Origin: Devosia aurantiaca
GTDB taxonomy: Bacteria; Pseudomonadota; Alphaproteobacteria; Rhizobiales; Devosiaceae
Reading direction: 5' to 3'
Length of the DNA: 64,000 nucleotides
Assembly (NCBI RefSeq): GCF_011058215.1
Contig: NZ_JAALFG010000003.1
Span: 310,001-374,000, forward strand
Shown here: one piece after another, positions 46,885 through 56,345 of the stretch
Layout: every line of letters starts with the position of its first letter
Numbering within the stretch: position 1 is the first letter of the stretch
Made by a program: the position numbers and the translations under genes
Notes under the pieces: generated by a model
What the model was told of the DNA's origin: nothing
The model's input: only the letters and a program-made list of their open reading frames with translations
Database searches by the model: none

Positions 46885-47874
46885 TTATTCGGCAGGGCTG
46901 TAAACGATGTCGTCAGCAGTGAGGTCGTAGGTCTTGTCATGCACCTTGCCGACCACGTCGATATTGTGCGTGACGCGGTCCATGTCCCAGTTGAAGCCAT
47001 TGGCGGCGAAAACCGGATTGTCGGGGCCGAACGAGAAGTTCATGGCGAAGGGGACCGAAGTGACCTGCGTGTCGCGGATCATGCCTTCGACACCAGCGGT
47101 GATCGCGTCGACAGCCGCTTCCGGATCGGCCGAAGCAGCCTCATAGGAGCATTCGACGGCCTTCTTAAAGCGGCTGACGAGGTCGGGATTGTTGGCGATC
47201 ATCTCATCTGAGGTGAAGACCGAGGCATTGTAGATGTCGAGTTGGTCGCCATAGAAGACGGTGCGGATGGTCATGCCATTCTGTGCAGCAAGCGCTTCGA
47301 TCTGAACGGCCGAGGTGATGTAGCTGGCCAGCGCATCGATTTGGCCGCTCAGCAGCAGGCCGTTGAGCGCCGAGCCATCGGTCAGCACTTCTTTGACCTT
47401 GGAGTAATCGGCGCCGGCGAGTTGCATGCCGTAAGGCACATATTCAAGCGCGGCATTACCGACTGATGAACCGAGCTTGCGGCCCTCGAGGTCGTTCATG
47501 GTCTGGATCGGGCTGTCGCCACGAATGGCAATCGCCAGCGGCGACTGGGATACGATCGGCATGATGGCCTTGACCGGCGCCTGTGTTTCGCCGATCGCGC
47601 CGATGATGACGCCGAGGTCGGTCACCGAAAAGTCAGCGACGCCGGTCGCGACCTTCGTCACCGCATCGGCGGCGCCGTAGCCGCGCGAGATCGTGACGTT
47701 GATGTCCTGATCCGTAAAGCACCCCTTTTCGACACCCAGGTAATAGGCCGAAGAAATGCCGCCCGGCGTCCAGTCGAGCTGGAAGCTTACATCGTCAGCC
47801 GCCATGGCCGTTCCGGCCTGCAACACCAAGGCGAGGGTCCCCACAACCCCAGCCGATCTACCCTTGAAATTCAT
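46885..47874 (-). CDS. NMT1/SsuA-like substrate-binding protein B
   Basis: A 329-residue periplasmic binding protein. Signal peptide SAGVVGTLALVLQAGTAMA, mature start ADDVSFQLDWTPGGISSAYYLG. NMT1-like features: GVEKGCFTDQDINVTISRGYGAAD, GVADFSVTDLGVIIGA, LEGRKLGSSVGNAAL. Start MNFKGRS at 47874 with AGGGA upstream. Element site 6 lies 35 bp before the start. No permease is adjacent on this strand, but a matching permease/ATPase pair lies beyond the M20 gene at 49269-50881, so it likely serves transporter B. Frame intact. Confidence 0.88.
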   Translation of the reverse strand: MNFKGRSAGVVGTLALVLQAGTAMAADDVSFQLDWTPGGISSAYYLGVEKGCFTDQDINVTISRGYGAADAVTKVATGVADFSVTDLGVIIGAIGETQAPVKAIMPIVSQSPLAIAIRGDSPIQTMNDLEGRKLGSSVGNAALEYVPYGMQLAGADYSKVKEVLTDGSALNGLLLSGQIDALASYITSAVQIEALAAQNGMTIRTVFYGDQLDIYNASVFTSDEMIANNPDLVSRFKKAVECSYEAASADPEAAVDAITAGVEGMIRDTQVTSVPFAMNFSFGPDNPVFAANGFNWDMDRVTHNIDVVGKVHDKTYDLTADDIVYSPAE

Positions 47875-47908
47875 CGTCGTTCCCTTCCAGTCGCTTCCGA
47901 TTGCAACT

Positions 47909-47929
47909 GGCATACCAATAGAATACCGT
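47909..47929 (+). promoter_or_regulatory. Shared 21-bp regulon element, site 6
   Basis: GGCATACCA ATAG AATACCGT, 35 bp before binding protein B; in the gap shared with the M20 gene at 48023. Confidence 0.78.
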
Positions 47930-48022
47930 TGGTGTAACGTCCAGTGCTCATTGCGTGGGCGGCTAGCTAAATCGCTCTACAAATGTGCATAGTGGCGATA
48001 CCACAAATGGAGACGTGCAGCG

Positions 48023-49206
48023 ATGCAAATGGACCAGGTCATATCCGCGCTTCGCGAACATCAGGATGAAATGGTGGCCATCCGCCACGACATTCATATG
48101 CATCCCGAGACCTGCTACGAGGAACACCGTACCTCGCAGCTGGTGGTCGATAAGCTGACCGAATGGGGCATCGAGTACGAGCGTGGCATTGCCGGCACCG
48201 GCGTCGTCGCGGTGCTGCGCGGCAATAAGCCGGGCAATCGCGCCATCGGCCTTCGTGCCGACATGGACGCACTCAACATGATTGAAACCAATCAATTTGC
48301 CCACAAGTCGACCATACCCAACAAGATGCATGGATGCGGCCACGACGGGCACACGACCATGCTGCTGGGGGCCGCGCGCTATCTCAAGAACAATCCCGAT
48401 TTTGCCGGCACGGTGCACTGCATCTTCCAGCCGGCGGAAGAGGGCGGGGCCGGTGGGCTCAAGATGATCGAGGAAGGTCTTTTCAGCCGCTTCCCCTGCG
48501 ACGCGGTCTATTCCTCCACAACAAGCCCGGCATTCCCGTCGGCCAGTTCGTGACCCGCAACGGCCCGCAGCTCGCCTGCGCGGACCATTGGACCGTGACC
48601 TTCAAGGGCACCGGCGGCCACGGTGGCGCACCTGAAAAATCCACCGACACGACAATGCCGGTAGCCCAGTTCATCCTGGGTATCCAGTCGATCGTTTCGC
48701 GCAACATGTCCGCCCAGGATTCGGCCGTCGTCAGCATCGGCACGGTCAATGGCGGCATGAGCTTCAACGTCATGCCGAGCGAAATCATCGTCACCGGCAC
48801 CACGCGCTGCCATCGCCCGGAAATCCGCGATCTCATCGAAAAACGCCTGACCGAAATCGCCGAGGGTGCCGCAGCGATGAGCCATTGCAGCGCCGTTGTC
48901 GACTATGTCCGGGGCTATCCGCCGCTGATCAACACCCGCATCGAGACCGATAAGGCCATCGCCGCTGCCTCGGCACTGGTGGGCGCCAGCAATGTCGATG
49001 GCGACAATCCGCCGATCAACGCTGCCGACGACTTCGCGTACATGCTGCGCGAACGCCCAGGTTGTAATGTCATGATGGGCAATGGCGACGGGCCGCAGTG
49101 GAAGAACAACCACATGCCCGACTACGACTTCAACGACGAAGCCATTCCCTATGGCTCGGCCTATTGGGTGTCGATCGTCAACCAGGAACTCAACGAAGCC
49201 GCCTGA
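48023..49206 (+). CDS. M20-family amidohydrolase (one frame break)
   Basis: About 394 residues, M20D metallohydrolase of the N-acyl/N-carbamoyl amino acid and hippurate hydrolase group. Two-metal site: RADMDAL, MHGCGHDGHTTMLLG, FQPAEEGGAGG, and a final His region near MPDYDFNDEAIPYG. The dimerisation domain includes GTGGHGGAPEKSTDT. The frame breaks within 48511-48516; one base restores YSLHNKPGIPVGQF. In the cluster it could remove an acyl or carbamoyl group from a linear amide produced by the cyclic amidohydrolase. Divergent from binding protein B; ends at the bidirectional terminator at 49223. Confidence 0.87.
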
Positions 49207-49222
49207 CGGCAGCTCTCCATAC

Positions 49223-49250
49223 AAAAAAGGGGCGGCCCGCGAGCCGCCCC
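49223..49250 (-). terminator. Intrinsic terminator between convergent M20 and permease B genes
   Basis: GGGGCGGC / GCCGCCCC, an 8-bp stem with a 6-base loop; on the minus strand it is followed by six Ts. The plus-strand side is T-rich too (GTTTCTTT). Its position argues that the permease gene ends at 49269, not further down. Confidence 0.8.
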
Positions 49251-49268
49251 GTGTTTCTTTGCGGTGGC

Positions 49269-50038
49269 TTAGTGGCCCCCGCTTCCTGGCGCAGCGACCA
49301 CCCAAAGAAGGTGCGGTGCACAAAATTGACGCCCTCGTATAGCACCACGCTAATCAGCGCCAGCATGACGACGCAGGCCATGGCCGTTGGAATGGCGAAC
49401 TGAGCGGTCGATGAGGTGACTAGAAATCCGAGGCCCTTATTCGCGTTGACGAACTCGGCCACGACAGCACCCACCACGGCCACCGTCACGCCAATGCGCA
49501 GCCCGCCGAAAATAAGGGCAATGGCGTGGGGCAGGCGGACGGTGAGGATTTCCGTCAGCGGCGATGCACCCGCCACGCGCGCGAGATCCAGCATCTCATC
49601 GGGCGTATCGAGAATACCGCTTGCCGTCGCCACCATGATCGGGAAAAAGGCGATGAGCGTGACGATGATCAGGCGTGCCACCATGTCGGTGCCGAAAATC
49701 ACGACGAGGATCGGCGCGATGGCGACGATCGGAATGGCGTTGAGGAAAACGATCAGGGGGTAGATCGCTTCCGACGTGATGCGATTGACCGAGACCAGTA
49801 CGCCGAGCGGAATGCCGATGGCGCAGGATAGGGCAAAGCCGATCAAAATCGTTATCAGCGTTTCGCCGGTATTGGTGAAGAGGGCAGGGCCCAACCGCAT
49901 GCCGCCATTGAAGATGTCGATGGGCGACGGCATCAGATAGACGGGAACACGCAAACCCCAGCTCAGGATTTGCCAAAGCGCCACGAATAGCACGAAGGTG
50001 ATCAGCGGCAGGAAAATACGGCGTTGCGTGGTGGTCAT
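49269..50038 (-). CDS. NitT/TauT-type ABC transporter permease B (frame break near its end)
   Basis: About 256 residues, SsuC/TauC-type permease. First helix IFLPLITFVLFVALWQILSWGL, PVYLMPSPIDIFNGG, coupling loop PDEMLDLARVAGASPLTEILTVRLPHAI, final helix AMACVVMLALISVVLYEGVNF. As read, the frame runs on through the terminator. Adding one base to the five-C run at 49276-49280 gives the ending RQEAGGH and TAA at 49269-49271, just before the terminator. The start overlaps the ATPase stop (ATGA). Partner of the ATPase upstream and probably of binding protein B. Confidence 0.87.
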
Positions 50039-50881
50039 GATGCTGAAATCCGGTGGGCGCGAGGCCCGAAAATGTCGTCGCGGATGCGCTTGGAGTAATC
50101 GATGAAGGCCGGCAGTGCTGCGCTTTCGTGACTGCGCGGCTTGGGGATGTCGATCTCGATCAGGTCCTGCATGCGGCCTGGGCGCGCCGACATCACGGCG
50201 ACCCGGTCTGACAACAGCACGGCCTCGTTGATCGAGTGGGTCACCAGCAAAATGGTCTTCCGCGTGCGGGCATGAATGTCGAGGAGGTCGAGCTGCAGGT
50301 CTTCCCGGGTCAGTGCGTCCAGGGCGCCAAACGGCTCGTCCATCAGAAGGATTTTGGGATCTAGGATCAGGCTGCGCGCGATCGCGGCGCGCTGCTGCAT
50401 GCCGCCCGACAATTCATGCGGCATGCGCTCTGCCATGTCGGCAAGGCCCACCATTTCGAGCAGCTCAAGAGCGCGTGCCTTGTCCTGCGCGTCGGCGCGT
50501 CCGTTAAGCACGCGAACCGGATAGAGCACGTTCTTGAGGATGGTGAGCCAGGGCAGGAGGGTCGCGCGCTGGAAGACGATCGCCACTTCCGAAAAGCCGC
50601 GCCGGTTTTTGTCGCCCCCGATCCAGACGTCCCCGGTGGTCGGTTTTTGTAACCCCGCCAGCATGCGCAGCACCGTTGACTTGCCGCAACCGGACGGCCC
50701 GACCAGGAGACGATTTCTTCGCGATCGATTTTGAGGCTGAAATCCTCCACGGCAACGACGGGCTGGCCACTGCGCGTGGGAAACGTGACACCCACATGAT
50801 TGAGTTCAATCAGCGTGGATGGCCGGATCTCCTGAGCCGGGGAGAGGGAGAAGCTAGTGCTGGTTCGGATACAGCGAGCAT
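50035..50881 (-). CDS. NitT/TauT-type ABC transporter ATP-binding protein B (frame breaks)
   Basis: About 282 residues, SsuB/TauB-type ATPase. Signature LSGGMQQRAAIARSL, Walker B ILLMDEPFGALDALTRE and H-loop LLVTHSINEAVLLSDRV are intact. Walker A GPSGCGKST is recovered by adding one base within 50703-50708 (IVSLVGPSG). Upstream, LIELNHVGVTFPTRSGQPVVAVEDF is in frame but has no good start. One more base in the GGGG run at 50839-50842 would connect it to ATG at 50881. The N-terminus is therefore provisional; GTG at 50795 is an alternative. Element site 7 lies 57 bp upstream. Confidence 0.8.
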
Positions 50882-50937
50882 AGTCGGTGTGCTGCCTTTC
50901 TCAGTCTAGTTGCGGCAATCAAAATACCTATAAAGGC

Positions 50938-50958
50938 GGTATACCAAGTGTACGCCAA
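50938..50958 (+). promoter_or_regulatory. Shared 21-bp regulon element, site 7
   Basis: GGTATACCA AGTG TACGCCAA. In the divergent gap between ATPase B and the SDR pair. Confidence 0.76.
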
Positions 50959-51044
50959 CTATGCCAAGGCAAAAGTGCTTTTCATTCGTGCAAGTTTTGC
51001 GCCAAGCTAAAATTGTGCAGCCCACTTGAAGCGTCGCTCACGCC

Positions 51045-51065
51045 GGCATACCAGTGATGTACCGA
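51045..51065 (+). promoter_or_regulatory. Shared 21-bp regulon element, site 8
   Basis: GGCATACCA GTGA TGTACCGA, 17 bp before the first SDR start and 107 bp from site 7. Confidence 0.75.
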
Positions 51066-51081
51066 AATTTGGCGGGGACAA

Positions 51082-51759
51082 ATGCCCACTCTTTTAATTT
51101 CAGGGTCCAATCGCGGCATCGGCTTGGAACTTGCGCGCCAGTTCTCCCATGATGGCTGGACCGTCATCGGCACCGCGCGAAACCCAGAAGCTGCGGCAGA
51201 GCTTCAAGGCTTTCCCAACACAAGTGTTTTGCCGCTCGAAGCCACGTCTGCTGCATCGATCGCGGATCTGGTGAAGACGCTTAAAGGTCAGCCCATCGAT
51301 GTCCTGATCGCCAATGCCGGCATCGCCATAAACCTCGAAGCCGAGCCGGCCGAGGTGACGCGTGCGGATTTCTTGACCGTTTTGCGCACCAACACCATCG
51401 GCCCCTTCGCTCTGGCGACAGCGCTAAAGCCCAACATCCTTGCCGGTGAGCGCAAGATTGCCCTCGCCATGTCGAGCCTTATGAGCTCGATCACCGCCAA
51501 TGACTGGGCAACCCAATATACCTATCGCGCGTCGAAAACGGCGCTAAACGCCTCCTGGCGCGCTTTAGCCCAGGAATGGCGGCCGGAGGGAATTACCTGC
51601 GGCCTGATCCGCCCCGGCATGGTGGCAACGGAAATGACCCAATATCGAGGCATCGCCGTCGAAACCAGCGTGGCTGGCCTCAAGTCCGTCGTCGAGCGCA
51701 TGACCCTGGCCGATGCCGGCCGGATCATCGGCTATGACGGCACCGACGTGCCTTGGTGA
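51082..51759 (+). CDS. Short-chain dehydrogenase/reductase, tandem copy 1
   Basis: A 225-residue SDR with the full active site: cofactor motif SGSNRGIGLELARQF, IANAG, Ser in AMSSLMSS, and Tyr-x3-Lys in YRASKTALN. The short length and the ending GRIIGYDGTDVPW resemble the CsgA/SDR-c1-like group of NAD(P)-dependent carbonyl reductases. It directly follows element site 8. Lies 14 bp before a paralogue with the same C-terminal signature. Probably reduces or oxidises a carbonyl intermediate of the cluster's pathway. Frame intact. Confidence 0.88.
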   Translation: MPTLLISGSNRGIGLELARQFSHDGWTVIGTARNPEAAAELQGFPNTSVLPLEATSAASIADLVKTLKGQPIDVLIANAGIAINLEAEPAEVTRADFLTVLRTNTIGPFALATALKPNILAGERKIALAMSSLMSSITANDWATQYTYRASKTALNASWRALAQEWRPEGITCGLIRPGMVATEMTQYRGIAVETSVAGLKSVVERMTLADAGRIIGYDGTDVPW

Positions 51760-51773
51760 CCCGGAGTTCGATC

Positions 51774-52454
51774 ATGCCTTCAGTTTTCATCACCGGCGCC
51801 AACCGCGGCATAGGCCTGGAATTTGCCCGCCAATATTCCAATGCCGGCTGGCAGGTCGTGCTCGCCAACCGCACGCCCATGGCGCCCAAGGATTTCGCGT
51901 CTCTGGGCATGGACGTTACCGAATTTCATTACGATGCCATGGACGATGCCACGGCCGCCGACATTGCCAAGCGCTTGAAAGGGCGGCCCATCGATGTCGC
52001 GATCCTTAACGCTGGTATTGACGATCAGCCAGACCTGCCGCCTGAACTGGTGACCGCGGAGATTTGGGAGAGGGCAATGCTGACCAATACATTTGCGCCG
52101 TTGCATCTGGCAGCGCTGCTCGAGCCCAATCTGCGCATCGGACAGCACAAGGTTCTGGCAGCCGTTTCGAGCCTTGCTGCGTCGAGCACCTATACCGTGC
52201 CCAGACAGTTCGCCTACCGCGCTTCCAAGGCTTCGCTCAATCAGATGTGGCGCAACCTTTCGGTCGACTGGAAGGACTGGGGCGCCATTTGCCTGACGCT
52301 CCGCCCGGGCAGGGTCAAAACCCGCATGACCGGCTTTGAGGGTGATCTCACGCCATCAGAGTCCGTCTCCGGCCTGCGTCGCGTCATCGAAACCGCAACG
52401 CCTGCAGAGAGCGGCAAGCTCTGGGGCTATGACGGCCAAGTTGTGCCCTGGTAA
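51774..52454 (+). CDS. Short-chain dehydrogenase/reductase, tandem copy 2
   Basis: A 226-residue paralogue of the previous gene: ITGANRGIGLEFARQYS, LNAGI, Ser in AVSSLAASS, YRASKASLN, ending GKLWGYDGQVVPW. Start MPSVFIT at 51774, with GGAG eight bases upstream. Similar but clearly diverged, so the pair may act on successive or stereochemically different carbonyls. Last gene in the regulon block on the plus strand; a GC-rich hairpin follows. Confidence 0.87.
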   Translation: MPSVFITGANRGIGLEFARQYSNAGWQVVLANRTPMAPKDFASLGMDVTEFHYDAMDDATAADIAKRLKGRPIDVAILNAGIDDQPDLPPELVTAEIWERAMLTNTFAPLHLAALLEPNLRIGQHKVLAAVSSLAASSTYTVPRQFAYRASKASLNQMWRNLSVDWKDWGAICLTLRPGRVKTRMTGFEGDLTPSESVSGLRRVIETATPAESGKLWGYDGQVVPW

Positions 52455-52466
52455 ACCCAGGCGTCA

Positions 52467-52492
52467 GCGCCCCGGCCCAGCGGTGGGGGCGC
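52467..52492 (+). terminator. GC-rich hairpin after the SDR pair
   Basis: GCGCCCC / GGGGCGC, 7-bp stem with a 12-base GC-rich loop, between convergent genes. No T-run, so termination is uncertain. Confidence 0.35.
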
Positions 52493-52518
52493 CAGCACCT
52501 ACTTCGATCGGATTGCTC

Positions 52519-53109
52519 CTAGTCAGGGCGTTCAGCCAAGGCCTCGACCACGGTCGGTTCTGCCTTGAAGTCTGGCGGAATCTCGAAGTCCTGACGCGCA
52601 AGCCCGCGGGACGCCTCGGGTCCGCGGGGAAGGCCGCTGCGGTCCGAATAGTCGCGGTCGCTGCCCGGTTTTCGGCGATGCGCCGCCTGGACATCGGCCA
52701 GGGCGACAAAGTCGAGCAGGGTCACGCCCACGACCAGGGCCGTGGCAATTGCGGCATTGGCGCGCTTGGGGTTGCCGCGGTGGAGGGCGGTGGCAAGGGT
52801 AGCAAGGTCGAGCGCATCGCCAGCCAGTCGGGATGCAAGACCCACGGATTTATCCACCGAAAGCGTCGGAACCGCGCTGGCCAATTCCCGCGCCCCATAG
52901 GCACGCAATAGCCCCTCCTTGCCGTTCAACCCGAGCGTGCGGGCCAAGGCTCCGGGCGCAACCAGTTCGGTTATGCCCAAGCCGATGGAAAACCAGCCGA
53001 GCGCTCGGGCAAGCTTGTCCGGTCCGGTCAGTGAGCTGGGCCCGGAATGCTGGATCTTTGGATCCCCTTTCGACCGGGCAAACTGTGTTGCATTGGCGAT
53101 TGGCATCAT
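52519..53109 (-). CDS. Hypothetical membrane-associated protein, 196 aa
   Basis: A 196-residue protein with two hydrophobic regions: about 33-58 (KLARALGWFSIGLGITELVAP) and about 117-140 (ANAAIATALVVGVTLLDFVAL). A charged, Pro/Arg-rich C-terminal tail (about 145-196) follows. It resembles the N-terminal membrane part of proteins often annotated cyclase/dehydrase and found beside this type of zinc alcohol dehydrogenase; I cannot name a function. It lies 22 bp downstream of the dehydrogenase gene on the same strand, so they are probably one operon. AGGTG precedes the ATG ATG start. Confidence 0.7.
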   Translation of the reverse strand: MMPIANATQFARSKGDPKIQHSGPSSLTGPDKLARALGWFSIGLGITELVAPGALARTLGLNGKEGLLRAYGARELASAVPTLSVDKSVGLASRLAGDALDLATLATALHRGNPKRANAAIATALVVGVTLLDFVALADVQAAHRRKPGSDRDYSDRSGLPRGPEASRGLARQDFEIPPDFKAEPTVVEALAERPD

Positions 53110-53130
53110 GACACCTGATTTGCTGAGGGG

Positions 53131-54307
53131 TTAGGGTTGAAGCATGACCTTGATGCAGCCATCCGCCTTGTCGCGGAACGTGCGGTACATTTCGGGGCCT
53201 TGCGACAAGTCCACCTTGTGGGTGATGACAAAGGACGGGTCGATCTGGCCGTCTTCGATCCGCCGCAGCAGGTCCTCCGTCCAGCGCGGCACATGGGCCT
53301 GCGCCATGCGGAAAGTCAGTCCCTTGTTCATGGCCTGGCCCATCGGAATCTTGTCCGCGAGGCCGAGATAAACGCCGATGATCGAGATCACACCCGCTGG
53401 CCGGCAGGCATAGATCATTTCGCGCAGTACATGCGGACGGTCGTTTTCGGCCTTGAGCATCTGCTTGGCGCGATCAAGCACGGTGTCGGGCTGTTCCATG
53501 GCCACATGGCTTTCCGTGCCCACCGCATCAATGCATTTGTGCGGACCTTGCCCGTCGGTCAACTCGTTGAGCCGGTCGATGACGCTTTCCTGTTCGAAAT
53601 TGATGGTAATTGCGCCCGCCGCCGCTGCCATGGACAGACGCTCCGGCAGGCAGTCGATGGCAATCACCTGTTCGGCGCCTAGCAGAATTGCGGAGCGTAT
53701 GGTCATCTGGCCGACCGGGCCGCATCCCCAGACCGCCACTGTGTCTCCCGGCTGGATATCGGCCTGAACCGCGGCCTGCCACCCGGTGGGCAAGATGTCG
53801 GAGAGGAAAAGCAGTTTTTCGTCGTCTATGCCTTCTGGCACCTTGACGTGGGTGGTGTCGGCAAAAAGGGACGCGCAAATACTCGGCCTGACCGCCTGGA
53901 TAGCCGCCGGTGAGATGGGTATAGCCGAACAAGCCTGCCGTTCGATGGCCGAAGACCTTATCGCCCAGGTCTCCTTTTCGGTTGCTGCGCTGGCAGACGG
54001 AGTAATTGCCCTTGCGGCACTGCTCGCATTCGCCACAGACGATGGTGAAGGGAATGACGACGCGGTCGCCTTTCTTGAGCGTGCTTTTGGCGTCACTCCC
54101 CACCTCGACCACCTCGCCCATGGCTTCGTGGCCCAAGACGTCTCCGGGCAACATGGCCGGGATCAGGTTGTGGAAGAGATGCAAGTCGGAACCACAGATG
54201 GCGCAGCTTGTGACCTTGATGATGGCGTCGCGTGGATGCTCGATCTCCGGATCAGAAACCGTGTCGTAGCGGACGTCCTCTTTCGCGTGCCAGACTAGTG
54301 CTTTCAT
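53131..54307 (-). CDS. Zinc-dependent alcohol dehydrogenase, glutathione-independent formaldehyde dehydrogenase-like (one frame break)
   Basis: About 391 residues, medium-chain dehydrogenase. Catalytic zinc region [12 protein letters not shown] and GHEAMGEV. Structural-zinc cysteines [18 protein letters not shown]-binding [17 protein letters not shown]. The long insert after it ([18 protein letters not shown]) is typical of the FDH-like branch. The frame breaks in the five-A run 53864-53868. Here one base is extra, not missing: four would give the conserved [15 protein letters not shown]. Start [11 protein letters not shown] at 54307, with AGGAG upstream. Oxidises an alcohol or aldehyde; substrate not assignable. 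Confidence 0.87.
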
Positions 54308-54437
54308 GTTGCTCTCCTGCGTTCGCACGAGAGCTAATATTCAGCGCCGCCAGGTCGAACTAAACACGTGTGATGCCTTAGGAACCATACGCATATCGCG
54401 TCATTGCAGCCGTGCCTGAAACCAGGCTGGAAGCGGC

Positions 54438-56252
54438 ATGATGCGGATCGACCTGCCTTTGGTCCCTCAAGAGATCAGCCAGCCAATTGGCCGGTCCCTG
54501 TCGCTGGAAGCGGCCTTTTCCTCGATACCGGACTTCGTCTACGCATTCGACAGGGAGGGTCGCTTCGCCTACGCCAATAGTAGCATGTTAGCCCTCTTTG
54601 GTCTTACGGCCGAAGCCATGCTGGGCAAGACTTTCGCCGGGCTCGGATATCCATCGGACCTTGCCGATCGGCTTAACGGCCACATTCGGCATGTGCTTGC
54701 CACGGGAGAGGCGATAGACGACGAGGTCTTCTACCGCAGCCCGACCGGCTACGCCGCCCAGTTCGCGTTTCGTTGGGGTCCTGCTCGCAATGCCGACGGG
54801 TCGATCGAGCTCGTCGTGGGAGTTTCACGCGACACCAGCGAACGACACCGGGTCGAAGCCGAGCTCAAGCGCAGCGAGCGCGGCGCGGCTGCGTGCCGCG
54901 ACCGAACTGGTCGGGGTGGGCATCTATTCCTGGAATCCGCAAACCGGCGAGCTCTCCTGGGATGATCGCCTGCGCGCCAAGTGGGGTCTGCATGGAGCAG
55001 CGGATGTGGACATGGATGTCTTTCAGTCCGCGATCCACCCTGATGATCGTCCACGCGTCAACCAAGCCATCACAGATTGTACCGATCCTGACGGGACTGG
55101 GCTTTACAGCGTCGAATACCGCGTGATCGGTCGCGATGATGGGGTCATTCGGCACATCGCGACCAAGGGCCAGACCACCTTTGCCGATGGCCGAGCCATC
55201 GGTTTCATCGGGGCGGCGATCGACGTTAGCCGCCAGCGGCAAAACGAGCAGGCGGTACGCTCGAGCGAAGCACTGTTTCGCAGTTTCGCCGACCATAGCA
55301 GCAATCTGATCTGGATCGGCGATCCGTCTGAGGACAGCATTGTTTATCGCAGTGCGGCATACGAGGCCATCTGCGGCCAGTCCTGTGACGATGGCGCAGA
55401 CTCGCTGGCCGACTGGATAAAGGATGTCCATGAGGACGACCGCGATCAGGTAAAGCGCGCGCTTGATGCGGTGGCGCAAGGCGAGGTCACCAAGTTCGAT
55501 TATCGCCTCGTGCATCCAAGGATGGCGCGGTGCGGCAATTGCACGACACGAGCTTTCCGATCCTTGACGAGAACGGCGCCGTTTATCGCATTGCCGGCAT
55601 CACCGAGGATCTGACACCTGACATTTCAACGCAGGTCTACCTTATCTGCGGCCGTAGCGCCGACGCCCGACGGCTCGCCAACGCTTTAAGGTCTGAGGGC
55701 TTCACGGTTCGCGTCTTTCAGACTGCCGAGGCCTTTCTAAATCTCGCGCCCGTTCTTGTTTCAGGCTGTGTTCTGGTCGATCTGCAAACACGAAAGAGCG
55801 ACGGCCTCCAGATCCCTCGCGAACTCAAATCACGGGCGATCGATCTGCCGACGATCTTGCTTGATCGGGCAGGGGTGGGCGTCGAGGCGGCGGTGACGGC
55901 GATGAAAGCAGGGGCATCCGATTATCTTGTCGATGTCGGCGACCCGGGCTTCGAGACCACTATTGCCTCCGCTATCCGACAATGCTCCGTCGTCGCGCGT
56001 CCCGCGACAGCCAAGGAAAGCGCCTTGGGACGAGTAGGCAGGTTGACCGCGCGGGAGCATGATGTCCCGGTCGGCCTGGTCGAGGGCGGCACCAACAAGT
56101 CCATTGCCCAAAAGCTTGGCATCAGCCCTCGCACTGTCGAACTGCACCGCGCCCAGCTGATGCATCGCCTCGACGCAAGCACTCTGACCGAACTTTTGCA
56201 GATCGCTCTGGCCTCAGGACTTGCGCCTTCGCAGTCCTCGCAAAGGTTATAA
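54438..56252 (+). CDS. PAS-PAS-PAS-receiver-LuxR hybrid regulator (two frame breaks)
   Basis: About 604 residues. Three PAS/PAC units: first about 25-150 (AFSSIPDFVYAFDREGRFAYANSS), second about 155-275 (WDDRLRAKWGL; YRVIGRDDGVIRHIATKG), third about 280-400 (LFRSFADHSSNLIWIGD). Next a FixJ-like receiver with an Asp in CVLVDLQTRKSDG but without the usual acidic pair or the conserved Lys. Last a LuxR helix-turn-helix (NKSIAQKLGISPRTVELHRAQLM). Breaks lie near 54878-54888 (one extra or two missing bases) and 55515-55519 (one missing). No histidine kinase domain is present, so signal sensing may act directly on DNA binding. Effector unknown. Confidence 0.8.
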
Positions 56253-56281
56253 TCCGTCTGAGTCCTATGATGCGCCGTGCC

Positions 56282-56311
56282 GCCCTCCACTTTCTGGAAC
56301 AGATGGAGGGC
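56282..56311. terminator. Hairpin between convergent genes
   Basis: GCCCTCCA / TGGAGGGC, 8-bp stem with a 14-base loop in the 93-bp gap between the PAS regulator and the binding-protein gene. No T-run; may act as a weak bidirectional terminator. Confidence 0.4.
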
Positions 56312-56345
56312 GACCAGAAGGTTCACGTCAGATCATGAAGCCCGA

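Noticed and set aside
49190-49268. Extended C-terminus of permease B running through the terminator
   Set aside because: The frame crosses a strong hairpin with a T-run. A one-base correction at 49276-49280 gives a normal end at 49269.
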